DNA of 7,050 bases from G039029935 sp039029935 (GCA_039029935.1 JBCCFC010000718.1:1-7050), one strand, 5' to 3'. Shown: positions 1-6,149, counted from the stretch's first letter. The notes: generated by a model from the sequence alone, not told the origin. A program made the numbers and translations.

Positions 1-1044
1 GACAACGCCAAGTTATCGGAGCTATTGGCCGATATGAATCAGAATGGTATCAACTTAAAAGCGGTCGGTTGGGACCATGATAGGTTAGATGCTTTGCTGG
101 CCGAAGTCAAGGCAAGCGTAGAACCGACACCGGACAATCATATGGATACCGAGCCGGAGATGGACAAGGGCGAAGAACTCAAAGAGAAATGGGATGTCAG
201 CCAAGGGGATATATGGGCATTAGGAGACCATCGGCTCATCTGCGGAGATTGTACAGAGGCCACCAACATCAACCGACTCATGAATGGTGAACAGATTGTC
301 ATGGTGATGACCTCACCTCCCTATGCGGCGCAGCGGGATTATGAAATCGGAGACTTTGACTGGGACCAACTGATGAATGGGGCCAGCAGCCAGTGGTTTC
401 GACACATGAAGCCAGATGGCAACGCACTGATTAATCTGGGCTTGATCTACGGCAATCGCCGTCCGATGTTGTATTGGGAGGATTGGCTACAATTTTGTGA
501 CACGCAGTTGGGCTGGCCGTTATTTGGACTGTATGTGTGGGACAAACTCAGCGGTCTACCGGGAGACTGGAATGGCCGACTTGCCCCATCGTTTGAATTT
601 GTCTTTCACTTTAACAATCAGAGAGGCATCGTCAATAAATGGGTGGAGAAGAAAGAGGAGAGCATCATTGCTAAAAATCCAGAGCGGACGGCACTGCGCA
701 ACAAAGATGGGACCGTGAAAAAGATGACGACACCTGAAGCGAGTCTCTCACCTACAAAAATCCCCGATGACGTGATTCGCATCCACCGCGAATATGTGAG
801 AGATATCCATACTGAAGTCCACCCAGCTGTGTATCCGGTTGCATTTCCGGTTTACCTGATTCAAACGTGGACCCGAACATCCGACATCGTCTATGAACCA
901 TTTCTCGGTAGTGGCACAACCTTAATGGCCGCAGAGCAGCTAGGGCGTCGCTGTTATGGCTGCGAGTTAGAACCAAAGTATGTGGCCGTTGCGCTGGAAC
1001 GGTGGCATATGGCAACCGAGAAAATGCCGATGCGTCTTGAATGA
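1..1044 (+). CDS. DNA methyltransferase, beta-type, phage-associated (5' end outside window)
   Basis: This encodes an S-adenosylmethionine-dependent amino-methyltransferase of the N6-adenine/N4-cytosine family (Pfam N6_N4_Mtase type). The reading frame is open from base 1, so the true start lies upstream. Numbered from the first visible codon, the catalytic motif SPPY is at residues 105-108 and the cofactor loop FLGSGTT at 301-307. Motif IV before motif I is the beta-class order. The segment between them (about 190-285) probably includes target recognition. The first visible 40 residues, including GWDHDRLDALL, resemble the linker that joins a ParB-like nuclease domain to a methylase in phage ParB/methylase fusions, so the missing part is probably ParB-like (inference). 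A serine in SPPY is common in N4-cytosine enzymes but does not settle the target base. It sits 20 bp upstream of the small terminase-like gene and is likely co-transcribed. It may protect phage DNA from host restriction. The methylase call is firm; target sequence and base are unknown. Confidence 0.93.
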   Translation, partial: DNAKLSELLADMNQNGINLKAVGWDHDRLDALLAEVKASVEPTPDNHMDTEPEMDKGEELKEKWDVSQGDIWALGDHRLICGDCTEATNINRLMNGEQIVMVMTSPPYAAQRDYEIGDFDWDQLMNGASSQWFRHMKPDGNALINLGLIYGNRRPMLYWEDWLQFCDTQLGWPLFGLYVWDKLSGLPGDWNGRLAPSFEFVFHFNNQRGIVNKWVEKKEESIIAKNPERTALRNKDGTVKKMTTPEASLSPTKIPDDVIRIHREYVRDIHTEVHPAVYPVAFPVYLIQTWTRTSDIVYEPFLGSGTTLMAAEQLGRRCYGCELEPKYVAVALERWHMATEKMPMRLE

Positions 1045-1064
1045 GATAGAGGTTTGTAGGAATC

Positions 1065-1658
1065 GTGGCAAAGAACAAGACCAGCAACAAAACCGAGCGC
1101 GAGCATCGGCTGTATCAAGTCCAAGATTTTTACCTGAAGGGCTGGACACAGTTACGCATTGCCAGCAAGCTCGGTGTAACGCAGCAACAGATCAGCTACG
1201 ACCTCAAAGCGATTCAGGACCGTTGGCGCACAGAAACCACCATCAATCTGGATGAAGTCAAGGGGCGCGAACTGGCGCGGCTCGATTTATTGTGGCGCAC
1301 CCATTGGGATGCGTGGGAAGACAGCAAGCGGGACTTAACCAAGACACGTCAAGAGCAGGGACTGGATGGGGTTGGCAAAGCCTCTATCCTCAAAGAAGAA
1401 CGTAGTGGAGATGTACGCTTTTTGAAAGAGGCGCGTGAGTGTATCAAAATGCGTATGGAATTGTTAGGGCTAAAACCGACTGATAAGACCCTGATTCAAA
1501 TTCGATTGGATGCTGAAATCAACTATGTGCTGGACCGCATCGAGGCGCGCTTTGGACATGATGAGGTTCTCTATGAACGCATTCTGGATACGATTCTGAA
1601 TGAGGATGAAGATGAGGAGAATGTCATCGAGGGTGAGGCGATTACGTTATTGTCATAG
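1065..1658 (+). CDS. Small terminase subunit-like helix-turn-helix protein
   Basis: This is a 197-residue protein in the place where tailed phages carry the small terminase subunit, which recognises the packaging site and loads the large subunit. Residues about 14-54 form a predicted helix-turn-helix with GWTQLRIASKLGVTQQQIS at 26-44, the pattern of small-terminase and related site-recognition domains. The middle (about 60-165) is rich in charged helices such as KGRELARLDLLWRTHWDAW, consistent with an oligomerisation region. The C-terminus is very acidic (DEDEDEEN near 181-188), possibly contacting the large subunit (inference). The start is forced: an in-frame TAG at 1047-1049 is followed by no start codon before GTG 1065, with AGAGG at 1048-1052 and TAGG at 1057-1060 upstream. 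The next gene begins 42 bp downstream. A generic phage regulator with the same fold cannot be excluded, but position beside the large terminase favours packaging. Confidence 0.72.
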   Translation: MAKNKTSNKTEREHRLYQVQDFYLKGWTQLRIASKLGVTQQQISYDLKAIQDRWRTETTINLDEVKGRELARLDLLWRTHWDAWEDSKRDLTKTRQEQGLDGVGKASILKEERSGDVRFLKEARECIKMRMELLGLKPTDKTLIQIRLDAEINYVLDRIEARFGHDEVLYERILDTILNEDEDEENVIEGEAITLLS

Positions 1659-1700
1659 TTGCCATGAGAGATTTATACGGTAGAGAATGTCAAAAAGTAG

Positions 1701-3479
1701 ATGCAATCGCAGGAAAGGACCAAAAATACAGAGCGGCGGCGTACACGAAGTTGCGTTTCGCCACAAGCTGTCGCCGTGGGCAGTATTGCCAGAGAGGGCG
1801 CACGTGCCAGAAAGAAACGGCTGACCCACCGACAAAACTTGAAGGCACGGATGGCAAACCCGGCCCTCGCCATGCCTATGCTTCCGTGGATGTATAAATA
1901 TCGCCCCTATTTGGCTGAGGGTCGTCCCTTTGAGACCGTTGAACATAAGATGTTGCTTGGACCCTATTGTGACGAACACCCAACCATGATGGTGATGAAA
2001 GCGGCGCAAATTGGCTTCACCGACATGATGCTCTCCAAAGGGCTACGTGCGGCACAGCAGTTTGGGGCAACGGTACTCTTCACCTTTCCGGTCGATAAGC
2101 ACGTTTCAGATTTTTCGTCGCAGCGGGTTGGCCCAGCGATTGAGGCCAGCATCGAACTCTCACGCATCGCCGAATCCGTCAAAGAGGCTGGCAAAAGCAA
2201 CACCAGTCGTGTGACCCTCAAACGCATTTACCCCGGCTGGATGTATTTTCGTGGGTCCAAAGTCAAACCTGATGGCAGCGCACCCCAACTCAAATCTATC
2301 CCCGCCGACTATATCTTGATGGATGAGGTCGATGAGTGTGACGCCAGAGCAATGGCCTTGGTCAAGGAACGGTTGGGGCATAGTCTACTCAAACGCGAAT
2401 TCTATGTCTCAACGCCAACCTATCCTGAATTTGGCATTCACGCCGAATTCCTTAAATCCGACCAATGTCTATGGATGATTCCGTGTCCCCATTGTGGGAC
2501 GAGACAAAATCCCACCATTGACGATATCGTTATCGAATGGGACGCACTGGATAGACCCGTCGCTTGGCATGGGCAGAAAGAGGACCGAGCCTACATCGCC
2601 TGCCAGCATTGTGACAAAGAGTTAGACCGTTTTGCCGATGGCGAGTGGGTGGCACAGTACCCAAGCATTTCGTATCGAGGGTATCACGCCACCAAGTTCT
2701 TTTTTCCCTTTGTGGACCTCATAGATTTAGTCAGGGCCTTGGATACCTCCAACCCGACCAAACAGCGTGAGGTGCGTAACCAAGGCTTGGGCATTCCCTT
2801 CCGAGGCAAGGGTGAAGGCATCAGCAAAACGGCCCTTGATGCTTGCAAACGTAACTATATCCACCCAGAGAAAAACACGACAGGTCGCCCCTGTTTTATG
2901 GGTGTAGATGTGGGCAAGGTGTTACACGTCGTCATTCGAGCCGCTCCCGATGAACAGGGCGCACGGCATCAACTCGTGGTCAAGGCCGTTGAAAACTTTG
3001 ATGAGTTGGGACGCCTGATTCGTCGATATAAACCCGCCTGTGTGGTCATCGATGCGCTGCCCGAATCAAGAAAAGTGCTGGAATTTCAGAAAGCGCATTG
3101 GGGCTTGGTCTTTCCCGCCTATTATCCTGGACAGGGATTGAAAACAACCGACCCCTATCAACTGCATCTGCCAAGTGAAACCTCCAGCAAAGCCTTTGTG
3201 CAGGTAGACCGAACAAGAATGCTCGATGAGGTCTTTGAGCGGGTGACAGATGAGGTCAATACCCTCCCAGTGAACATTGAGCATGTTGACCGAGACTATT
3301 ACAAGCACATGCGCGCTTTGAATCGCAAACTGGTTGATACACCCGATGGAGGGAAGCGAGCCAAGTGGGAACAGATTGGTGATGACCATTATGCGCATGC
3401 TGAAGCCTACTGTGCAACCGCAGCATACATCGGCAACATGATTCCAAACATTGAGTATGAGGCGATGAGTTTAAGATAG
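1701..3479 (+). CDS. Phage terminase large subunit, GpA family
   Basis: This is the DNA-packaging motor and nuclease, 592 residues, near the usual GpA length. An N-terminal ATPase carries the GpA-style Walker A variant KAAQIGFTD at 100-108 and the Walker B segment YILMDEVDE at 204-212. A zinc-ribbon-like insert has cysteine pairs C262/C265 and C301/C304. The C-terminal RNase H-like nuclease starts near residue 396 with GVDVG (D403), VIDALPE (D451) and GDDHYAHAEAY (D561/D562), the three acidic positions expected to bind metal. Together with the small subunit and portal it cuts concatemeric DNA and drives it into the prohead. ATG 1701 directly follows an in-frame TAG and has no good ribosome site. 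ATG 1851 (residue 51) has GAAGG five bases upstream, so translation may start there and give 542 residues. The intervening codons, basic and arginine-rich, look coding, so the longer form is kept. Its nuclease domain is duplicated just downstream. Confidence 0.95.
   Translation: MQSQERTKNTERRRTRSCVSPQAVAVGSIAREGARARKKRLTHRQNLKARMANPALAMPMLPWMYKYRPYLAEGRPFETVEHKMLLGPYCDEHPTMMVMKAAQIGFTDMMLSKGLRAAQQFGATVLFTFPVDKHVSDFSSQRVGPAIEASIELSRIAESVKEAGKSNTSRVTLKRIYPGWMYFRGSKVKPDGSAPQLKSIPADYILMDEVDECDARAMALVKERLGHSLLKREFYVSTPTYPEFGIHAEFLKSDQCLWMIPCPHCGTRQNPTIDDIVIEWDALDRPVAWHGQKEDRAYIACQHCDKELDRFADGEWVAQYPSISYRGYHATKFFFPFVDLIDLVRALDTSNPTKQREVRNQGLGIPFRGKGEGISKTALDACKRNYIHPEKNTTGRPCFMGVDVGKVLHVVIRAAPDEQGARHQLVVKAVENFDELGRLIRRYKPACVVIDALPESRKVLEFQKAHWGLVFPAYYPGQGLKTTDPYQLHLPSETSSKAFVQVDRTRMLDEVFERVTDEVNTLPVNIEHVDRDYYKHMRALNRKLVDTPDGGKRAKWEQIGDDHYAHAEAYCATAAYIGNMIPNIEYEAMSLR
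1841..1845 (+). promoter_or_regulatory. Possible ribosome binding site for an internal terminase start
   Basis: GAAGG lies five bases before ATG 1851, which is in frame with the terminase and begins MANPALAMPML. It is a better Shine-Dalgarno match than anything upstream of ATG 1701. It makes a 542-residue product possible, either as the real start or as a second one. Confidence 0.3.
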
Positions 3480-3606
3480 GGCAAGTGGCAGGTTGCAAGG
3501 GGCAGGTTGCAGGGGGCAAGGGGCAAGTTGCAGGGTGCAAGGGGCAGATCGCAGGGTGCAAGGGGCAGATCGCAGGGTGCAAGGGTGTAGGTGGCAGGGT
3601 GCAAGT
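3480..3606 (+). repeat. Heptanucleotide tandem repeat array
   Basis: Starting one base after the terminase stop, fifteen consecutive 7-base units fit the pattern (G/T/C)GCA(A/G)(G/A)(G/T): 3480-3584. Examples are GGCAAGT, GGCAGGT, TGCAAGG and CGCAGGG. An interrupted 8-base stretch follows (3585-3592), then two more units (3593-3606). Two successive 21-base blocks, each of three heptamers, are identical (3543-3563 and 3564-3584), a sign of recent slippage or unequal recombination. The array ends 4 bases before the ribosome binding site of the next gene. Heptanucleotide short tandem repeats are known between genes in cyanobacteria and in some other bacteria; whether this belongs to a dispersed family cannot be judged from one locus. 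The + strand is rich in runs of three or more G. Confidence 0.93.
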
Positions 3607-3610
3607 GATA

Positions 3611-3615
3611 GGAGG
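3611..3615 (+). promoter_or_regulatory. Ribosome binding site fixing the start at 3628
   Basis: GGAGG, 12 bases before ATG 3628, is the only good Shine-Dalgarno adjacent to an ATG here and decides against starts inside the repeat array. The portal gene has GGAG at the corresponding offset (4177-4180 before ATG 4194). Confidence 0.7.
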
Positions 3616-3627
3616 ATTTTAAGACAC

Positions 3628-4197
3628 ATGAATAGTCAACAAACGAGATTGAACGAGGGAAATCGACCGTGTTTTATGGGTGTGGATATAGATAAGGTAT
3701 TGCATGTGGTCATTCGAGCCACACCCGATGGGCATGGTGCAAGGCGTTTGCTTTTTGCAGGACACGTTGATACGTTTGACGAGTTGGGTCACTTGATGAG
3801 CCAATACAATCCCGCTTGCGCGGTGATTGATGCCTTGCCTGAAACAAAAAATGTGTTTGCGTTTCAGAGAGAACATTGGGGAGTTGTGCTGCCAGCATAC
3901 TATCCTGCGCAGCTCAAGACGATGGAGCCGTATCAACTGCATCTGCCCACTAGCGTTTCGCGCAGGGCATCTTTGTGGTCTGACAACGTTTTTGTCTGGG
4001 TAGACCGGAAACGGATGCTTGACAAGTCAATCGAGTCGCTTGCGGATGACGTTGAAACATCATTTGGGACTGAGGGCTTTGTTCATGCCGAGGGATATTG
4101 TGCCACAGCGACTCTGGTTGGCAATTTAACGTTTAGATTGGCAATGGCTGGTCTAGACGAAACGATGCAAGTTGCAGGAGTGCTTTCAAAGAGATGA
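3628..4197 (+). CDS. Chimeric protein: portal-like N-terminus joined to a second terminase nuclease domain
   Basis: This encodes 189 residues. Residues 1-10, MNSQQTRLNE, match the portal N-terminus MSSQQARFNE. From R13 the protein matches terminase residues 396 onward, about 54 of 83 identical up to AYYPAQ. The first two acidic motifs of the RNase H-like fold are kept (D20 in GVDID, D68 in VIDALPE, same 48-residue spacing). Terminase GDDHYAHAEAY has become GTEGFVHAEGY, and the preceding segment YYKHMRALNRKL to the WEQ region is missing. Catalysis is therefore doubtful. The last 11 or so residues (TMQVAGVLSKR) are encoded in what is noncoding leader in the first copy. It has no ATPase domain. 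The stop overlaps the portal ATG (ATGA), suggesting translational coupling. In conserved blocks most base changes are silent (VLHVVIR differs only at third positions), which argues for selection on the protein. Possible roles are terminase partner, regulator or inhibitor; none is shown. Confidence 0.85.
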   Translation: MNSQQTRLNEGNRPCFMGVDIDKVLHVVIRATPDGHGARRLLFAGHVDTFDELGHLMSQYNPACAVIDALPETKNVFAFQREHWGVVLPAYYPAQLKTMEPYQLHLPTSVSRRASLWSDNVFVWVDRKRMLDKSIESLADDVETSFGTEGFVHAEGYCATATLVGNLTFRLAMAGLDETMQVAGVLSKR

Positions 4198-4229
4198 GTA
4201 GCCAACAGGCAAGATTCAATGAAGACGAA
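3661..4229 (+). repeat. Copy 2 of the diverged tandem duplication
   Basis: This copy holds the second terminase nuclease segment (3664 to about 4130), a short leader with only two heptamer-like units (TGCAAGT TGCAGGA at 4166-4179), and the real portal start (4194-4229). From GCAAGT to the ATG is 27 bases in both copies (3601 to 3628 and 4167 to 4194), and GGAG sits at the same offset. This copy lacks the expanded repeat array and has lost the equivalent of about 25 terminase codons before the third nuclease motif. Confidence 0.75.
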
Positions 4230-5720
4230 CGCGCCTTTCTGCGTTCTTTTTCGGAATGGATAACCAAATCATCGACGTTGGACCCACCCAAAGACAACCC
4301 CTATAATCCAGCGCGCCTGGACGCATGGATTTACAACCTTGCCAAACAGCAGGACTTCCTCATCGGCATGGTGTCTAAGGTCGCAGCAGCATGGTCCAAT
4401 CGCAGTTGGGAGCTGACCGGAAGCAGACGTGCCGTCGAAGCCACACGCGAAGTCTTTCACCATGCCGACGATGGACGTGGCTGGCGTAACTTTGTTGGAC
4501 GCTTGGCACTCGACTATATGCGATATCGTCAGGGTCCCTTTGCCGAGTTGGGTCGAGAAGAACTGCCCAAACTACATCGTGGTGAGTGGGTGTTGTATCC
4601 AGTCGATAGCCTCTACTCGATGGATGTAAGAAAGGTATATTGGCGGCAACCGATGGCCGAGTATCCCCTGCTCTATGAGAACAACGCTTGGTCCAAATAC
4701 GACTTTCTTCATTTTCTCTCCATGCCAGATAGCGGCAATCTGACAATAGGAACCCCCGCGCTCTTTCGATTGATGCAACGGCTCATTATGGTCACGGCTT
4801 TGGACCGATATGAATCTGGGCAATTAGATGACAAGGTGATCCGTGCCATTCTGATCTTGCGCGGCATGAGTCGAGAGCAATTCAAAGAGATGGTCCAGAA
4901 GTGGAAAGAAGATGACGATATGGACTTTTTGCTGTTGGCGACGTTGCTAGACGGTCCCCAGAGCCTTCATGCGGATATGATTAATATCGATATGATAAGT
5001 CTCTCGCAACTCCCCGAAACCTTTCAAAAAGACCCGACGGGTCGTCTTCTCATGATCTTGCAAAGTTTCGCCCTCAACCTTGGGTATCCCCTCTCGCAGT
5101 TCATTGATATCAGGACGACGGGGTTGCTTGGACAGAGTGGTCAGGAAATCGATGCCAAAGAACGCACGACAGCGGCGTCGGGTGGACACATGTTTCATCT
5201 GGCCTTTCAAGAGGAGCTACAAAAGAAGGTTGTGCCAAGACGTGTCCACTTTGAGTTCTATGATGAACATGTCGATGAACTAGACGAGGTCGAAGTCAAG
5301 GCCAAGAAAGCCGATTACCTGACGCGCATGTTTGAAGCCAGCCGCCCAGGCCCCAACGGGCAGGTTGAAACGTTGGGGACAGTCGAACAATTTCAGACCC
5401 TGTTTGTGGAGAATGGCATCTTGCCAGCGAGTTGGACACCCGCGATTGAAGATGTTACCGCCACCGACACCGCATCCTCGACCGATGAAACCACCAACCG
5501 ACGCATCATCGAACGTCTGATGGATACTTCGCCGTCGTTCCGCTGTATTGAAACCGACCTCAAACAGTATCCGCAAGTAAGAGATGACCAACTCATCCAA
5601 TATCGGTGGGGAGTCCAAACGCGCAATCCATTTGATGGTGCGGGACGAGAAGTGCAGCGTGAGCGTATTTTAGCGAATAGCATGAAAGACTATTTTCGGC
5701 AGAAGGTTTGGCCTGTTTGA
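4194..5720 (+). CDS. Phage portal protein
   Basis: This encodes the 508-residue portal, which forms the ring at the unique capsid vertex through which the terminase pumps DNA and to which the tail connects. Supporting features are the N-terminal segment around 32-78 with NLAKQQDFLIGMVSKVAAAW and WELTG, the portal-style region DYMRYRQGPFAELGR at about 107-121 followed by a VDSLYSMD turn, and the segment IDIRTTGLLGQSG at about 304-316. A helical region rich in E and K (SGQEIDAKERTTAASGGH) follows, typical of portal stem and wing segments. The C-terminal 100 residues are less conserved. No signal peptide or membrane segment is seen. ATG 4194 overlaps the upstream stop (ATGA) and has GGAG at 4177-4180, 13 bases upstream. 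It directly follows the terminase genes, as is usual. The exact portal family (SPP1-like or other) cannot be fixed from sequence alone. Confidence 0.85.
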   Translation: MSSQQARFNEDERAFLRSFSEWITKSSTLDPPKDNPYNPARLDAWIYNLAKQQDFLIGMVSKVAAAWSNRSWELTGSRRAVEATREVFHHADDGRGWRNFVGRLALDYMRYRQGPFAELGREELPKLHRGEWVLYPVDSLYSMDVRKVYWRQPMAEYPLLYENNAWSKYDFLHFLSMPDSGNLTIGTPALFRLMQRLIMVTALDRYESGQLDDKVIRAILILRGMSREQFKEMVQKWKEDDDMDFLLLATLLDGPQSLHADMINIDMISLSQLPETFQKDPTGRLLMILQSFALNLGYPLSQFIDIRTTGLLGQSGQEIDAKERTTAASGGHMFHLAFQEELQKKVVPRRVHFEFYDEHVDELDEVEVKAKKADYLTRMFEASRPGPNGQVETLGTVEQFQTLFVENGILPASWTPAIEDVTATDTASSTDETTNRRIIERLMDTSPSFRCIETDLKQYPQVRDDQLIQYRWGVQTRNPFDGAGREVQRERILANSMKDYFRQKVWPV

Positions 5721-5742
5721 CTGGCAATGCCCGGAGAAAATT

Positions 5743-5747
5743 GGAGG
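5743..5747 (+). promoter_or_regulatory. Ribosome binding site of the LuxR-type gene
   Basis: GGAGG lies five bases before ATG 5753, ideal spacing. It decides this start over the in-frame TTG at 5708, which lies within the end of the portal gene and has no such site. Confidence 0.8.
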
Positions 5748-5752
5748 CGAGT

Positions 5753-6055
5753 ATGAATACAACACGCGTGTATGTAGCGGAGGTTCTTACCCCCAGAGAA
5801 ACGGAAATATGCCATCATCTTGCCAATGGGCTTGATAATGATGAAATTGCGGACGAGCTTTGTATTGCTATCGGGACAGTGAAAAAGCATACAATGCGTA
5901 TCCGGCAAAAATTAAAAGTCAGTAAAACCTTGAAGGCAGCGGTGATGTTGCGGTCGCATGGTTTTGGGGGTGTCATCCCTATCACGCCGATTGTAACCCC
6001 AGAAGCGACAGATTCATTTCATTATTTTGACCGTAAATCTACATTGCCTGATTAG
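5753..6055 (+). CDS. Small LuxR/GerE-type helix-turn-helix DNA-binding protein
   Basis: This is a 100-residue protein consisting almost only of a GerE-type DNA-binding domain: LTPRETEICHHLANGLDNDEIA near 12-33, then GTVKKHTMRIRQKLKVSKTLKAAVML at about 41-66. These are the conserved LTpRE, NkeIA, TVk.H and ki..KL.v sites of the LuxR family. There is no receiver or ligand-binding domain upstream, so it resembles stand-alone regulators of this fold. The last 30 residues, with VIPITPIVTPEATD, look unstructured. It probably binds DNA as a dimer and controls transcription; its target is unknown. It lies between portal and protease genes, where structural genes normally sit, has its own strong ribosome site and is followed by a terminator. 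Rows 5761-6060 are about 44% G+C by hand count, below the roughly 51% of sampled neighbouring coding rows, suggesting later acquisition. The fold call is firm; phage versus host target is open. Confidence 0.88.
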   Translation: MNTTRVYVAEVLTPRETEICHHLANGLDNDEIADELCIAIGTVKKHTMRIRQKLKVSKTLKAAVMLRSHGFGGVIPITPIVTPEATDSFHYFDRKSTLPD

Positions 6056-6106
6056 TCTTTAAACTTCGTAAAAAATACTCCGATAGAGGCTATTCCAGAT
6101 TGATTG

Positions 6107-6140
6107 AAAGTTCTATGCTTATGCGTAGAGCTTTTTTTAT
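6107..6140 (+). terminator. Intrinsic (Rho-independent) terminator
   Basis: A 10-bp stem (6109-6118 with 6123-6132, two G-U pairs, loop TTAT) is followed by seven T (6132-6138). Two extra A-T pairs (6107-6108 with 6133-6134) can extend it. It closes the LuxR-type gene unit and ends only a few bases before the ribosome site of the protease gene, so downstream expression needs read-through, antitermination or a separate promoter. Confidence 0.85.
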
Positions 6141-6144
6141 TTCT

Positions 6145-6149
6145 AGGGA
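6145..6149 (+). promoter_or_regulatory. Ribosome binding site favouring the protease start at 6157
   Basis: AGGGA is 7 bases before ATG 6157 but only 1 base before ATG 6151. The second in-frame ATG is therefore the better start. Confidence 0.65.

Larger units (their letters stand above)
2886..3660 (+). repeat. Copy 1 of a diverged tandem duplication (terminase nuclease + leader + portal start)
   Basis: This copy runs from terminase codon 396 (RPCFMGVD) through the terminase stop, the heptamer array and the leader, into the first 11 codons of the gene at 3628. Its partner is 3661-4229. Exact shared stretches include 14 bases at 2892-2905 and 3670-3683, and 17 bases at 3156-3172 and 3931-3947. 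The first 83 nuclease residues match at about 54 positions by hand alignment. The 3' end of this copy (3601-3660) aligns without gaps to 4167-4226 before and at the portal start. Boundaries are approximate because the copies have diverged. Confidence 0.8.

Noticed and set aside
1664..1897. 77-codon + frame overlapping the terminase 5' end
   Set aside because: No ribosome site precedes it, it has no recognisable motif, and most of it is out of frame within the terminase gene. The stretch 1701-1850 reads more like coding sequence in the terminase frame.
3256..3604. Open frames on the - strand encoding repeated HPATCPL-type peptides
   Set aside because: They are open because a 7-base repeat lacks stop triplets on that strand. 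They run antisense to the terminase, have no ribosome site and no recognisable domain.
3480..3606. CRISPR-like array
   Set aside because: Units are 7 bases with no spacers, far from the repeat-spacer layout, and no cas gene is near.
3493..3627. Extended 5' end of the chimeric gene starting at TTG 3493 within the repeats
   Set aside because: The extension would be only repeat-encoded residues, with no proper ribosome site at the TTG, while ATG 3628 has GGAGG and a portal-like N-terminus. Kept only as a speculative finding.
3628..4197. Calling the chimeric gene a pseudogene
   Set aside because: It has an intact frame, a good ribosome site, stop-start overlap with the portal and mostly silent changes in conserved blocks, despite loss of the third nuclease motif.
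5632..5671. Promoter for the LuxR-type gene from TTGATG and TATTTT
   Set aside because: The two boxes are 28 bases apart, too far for a sigma-70 promoter, and no better pair was seen nearby.
5708..5752. Longer LuxR-type protein starting at TTG 5708
   Set aside because: It would overlap the portal end and lacks a ribosome site, whereas ATG 5753 has GGAGG five bases upstream.
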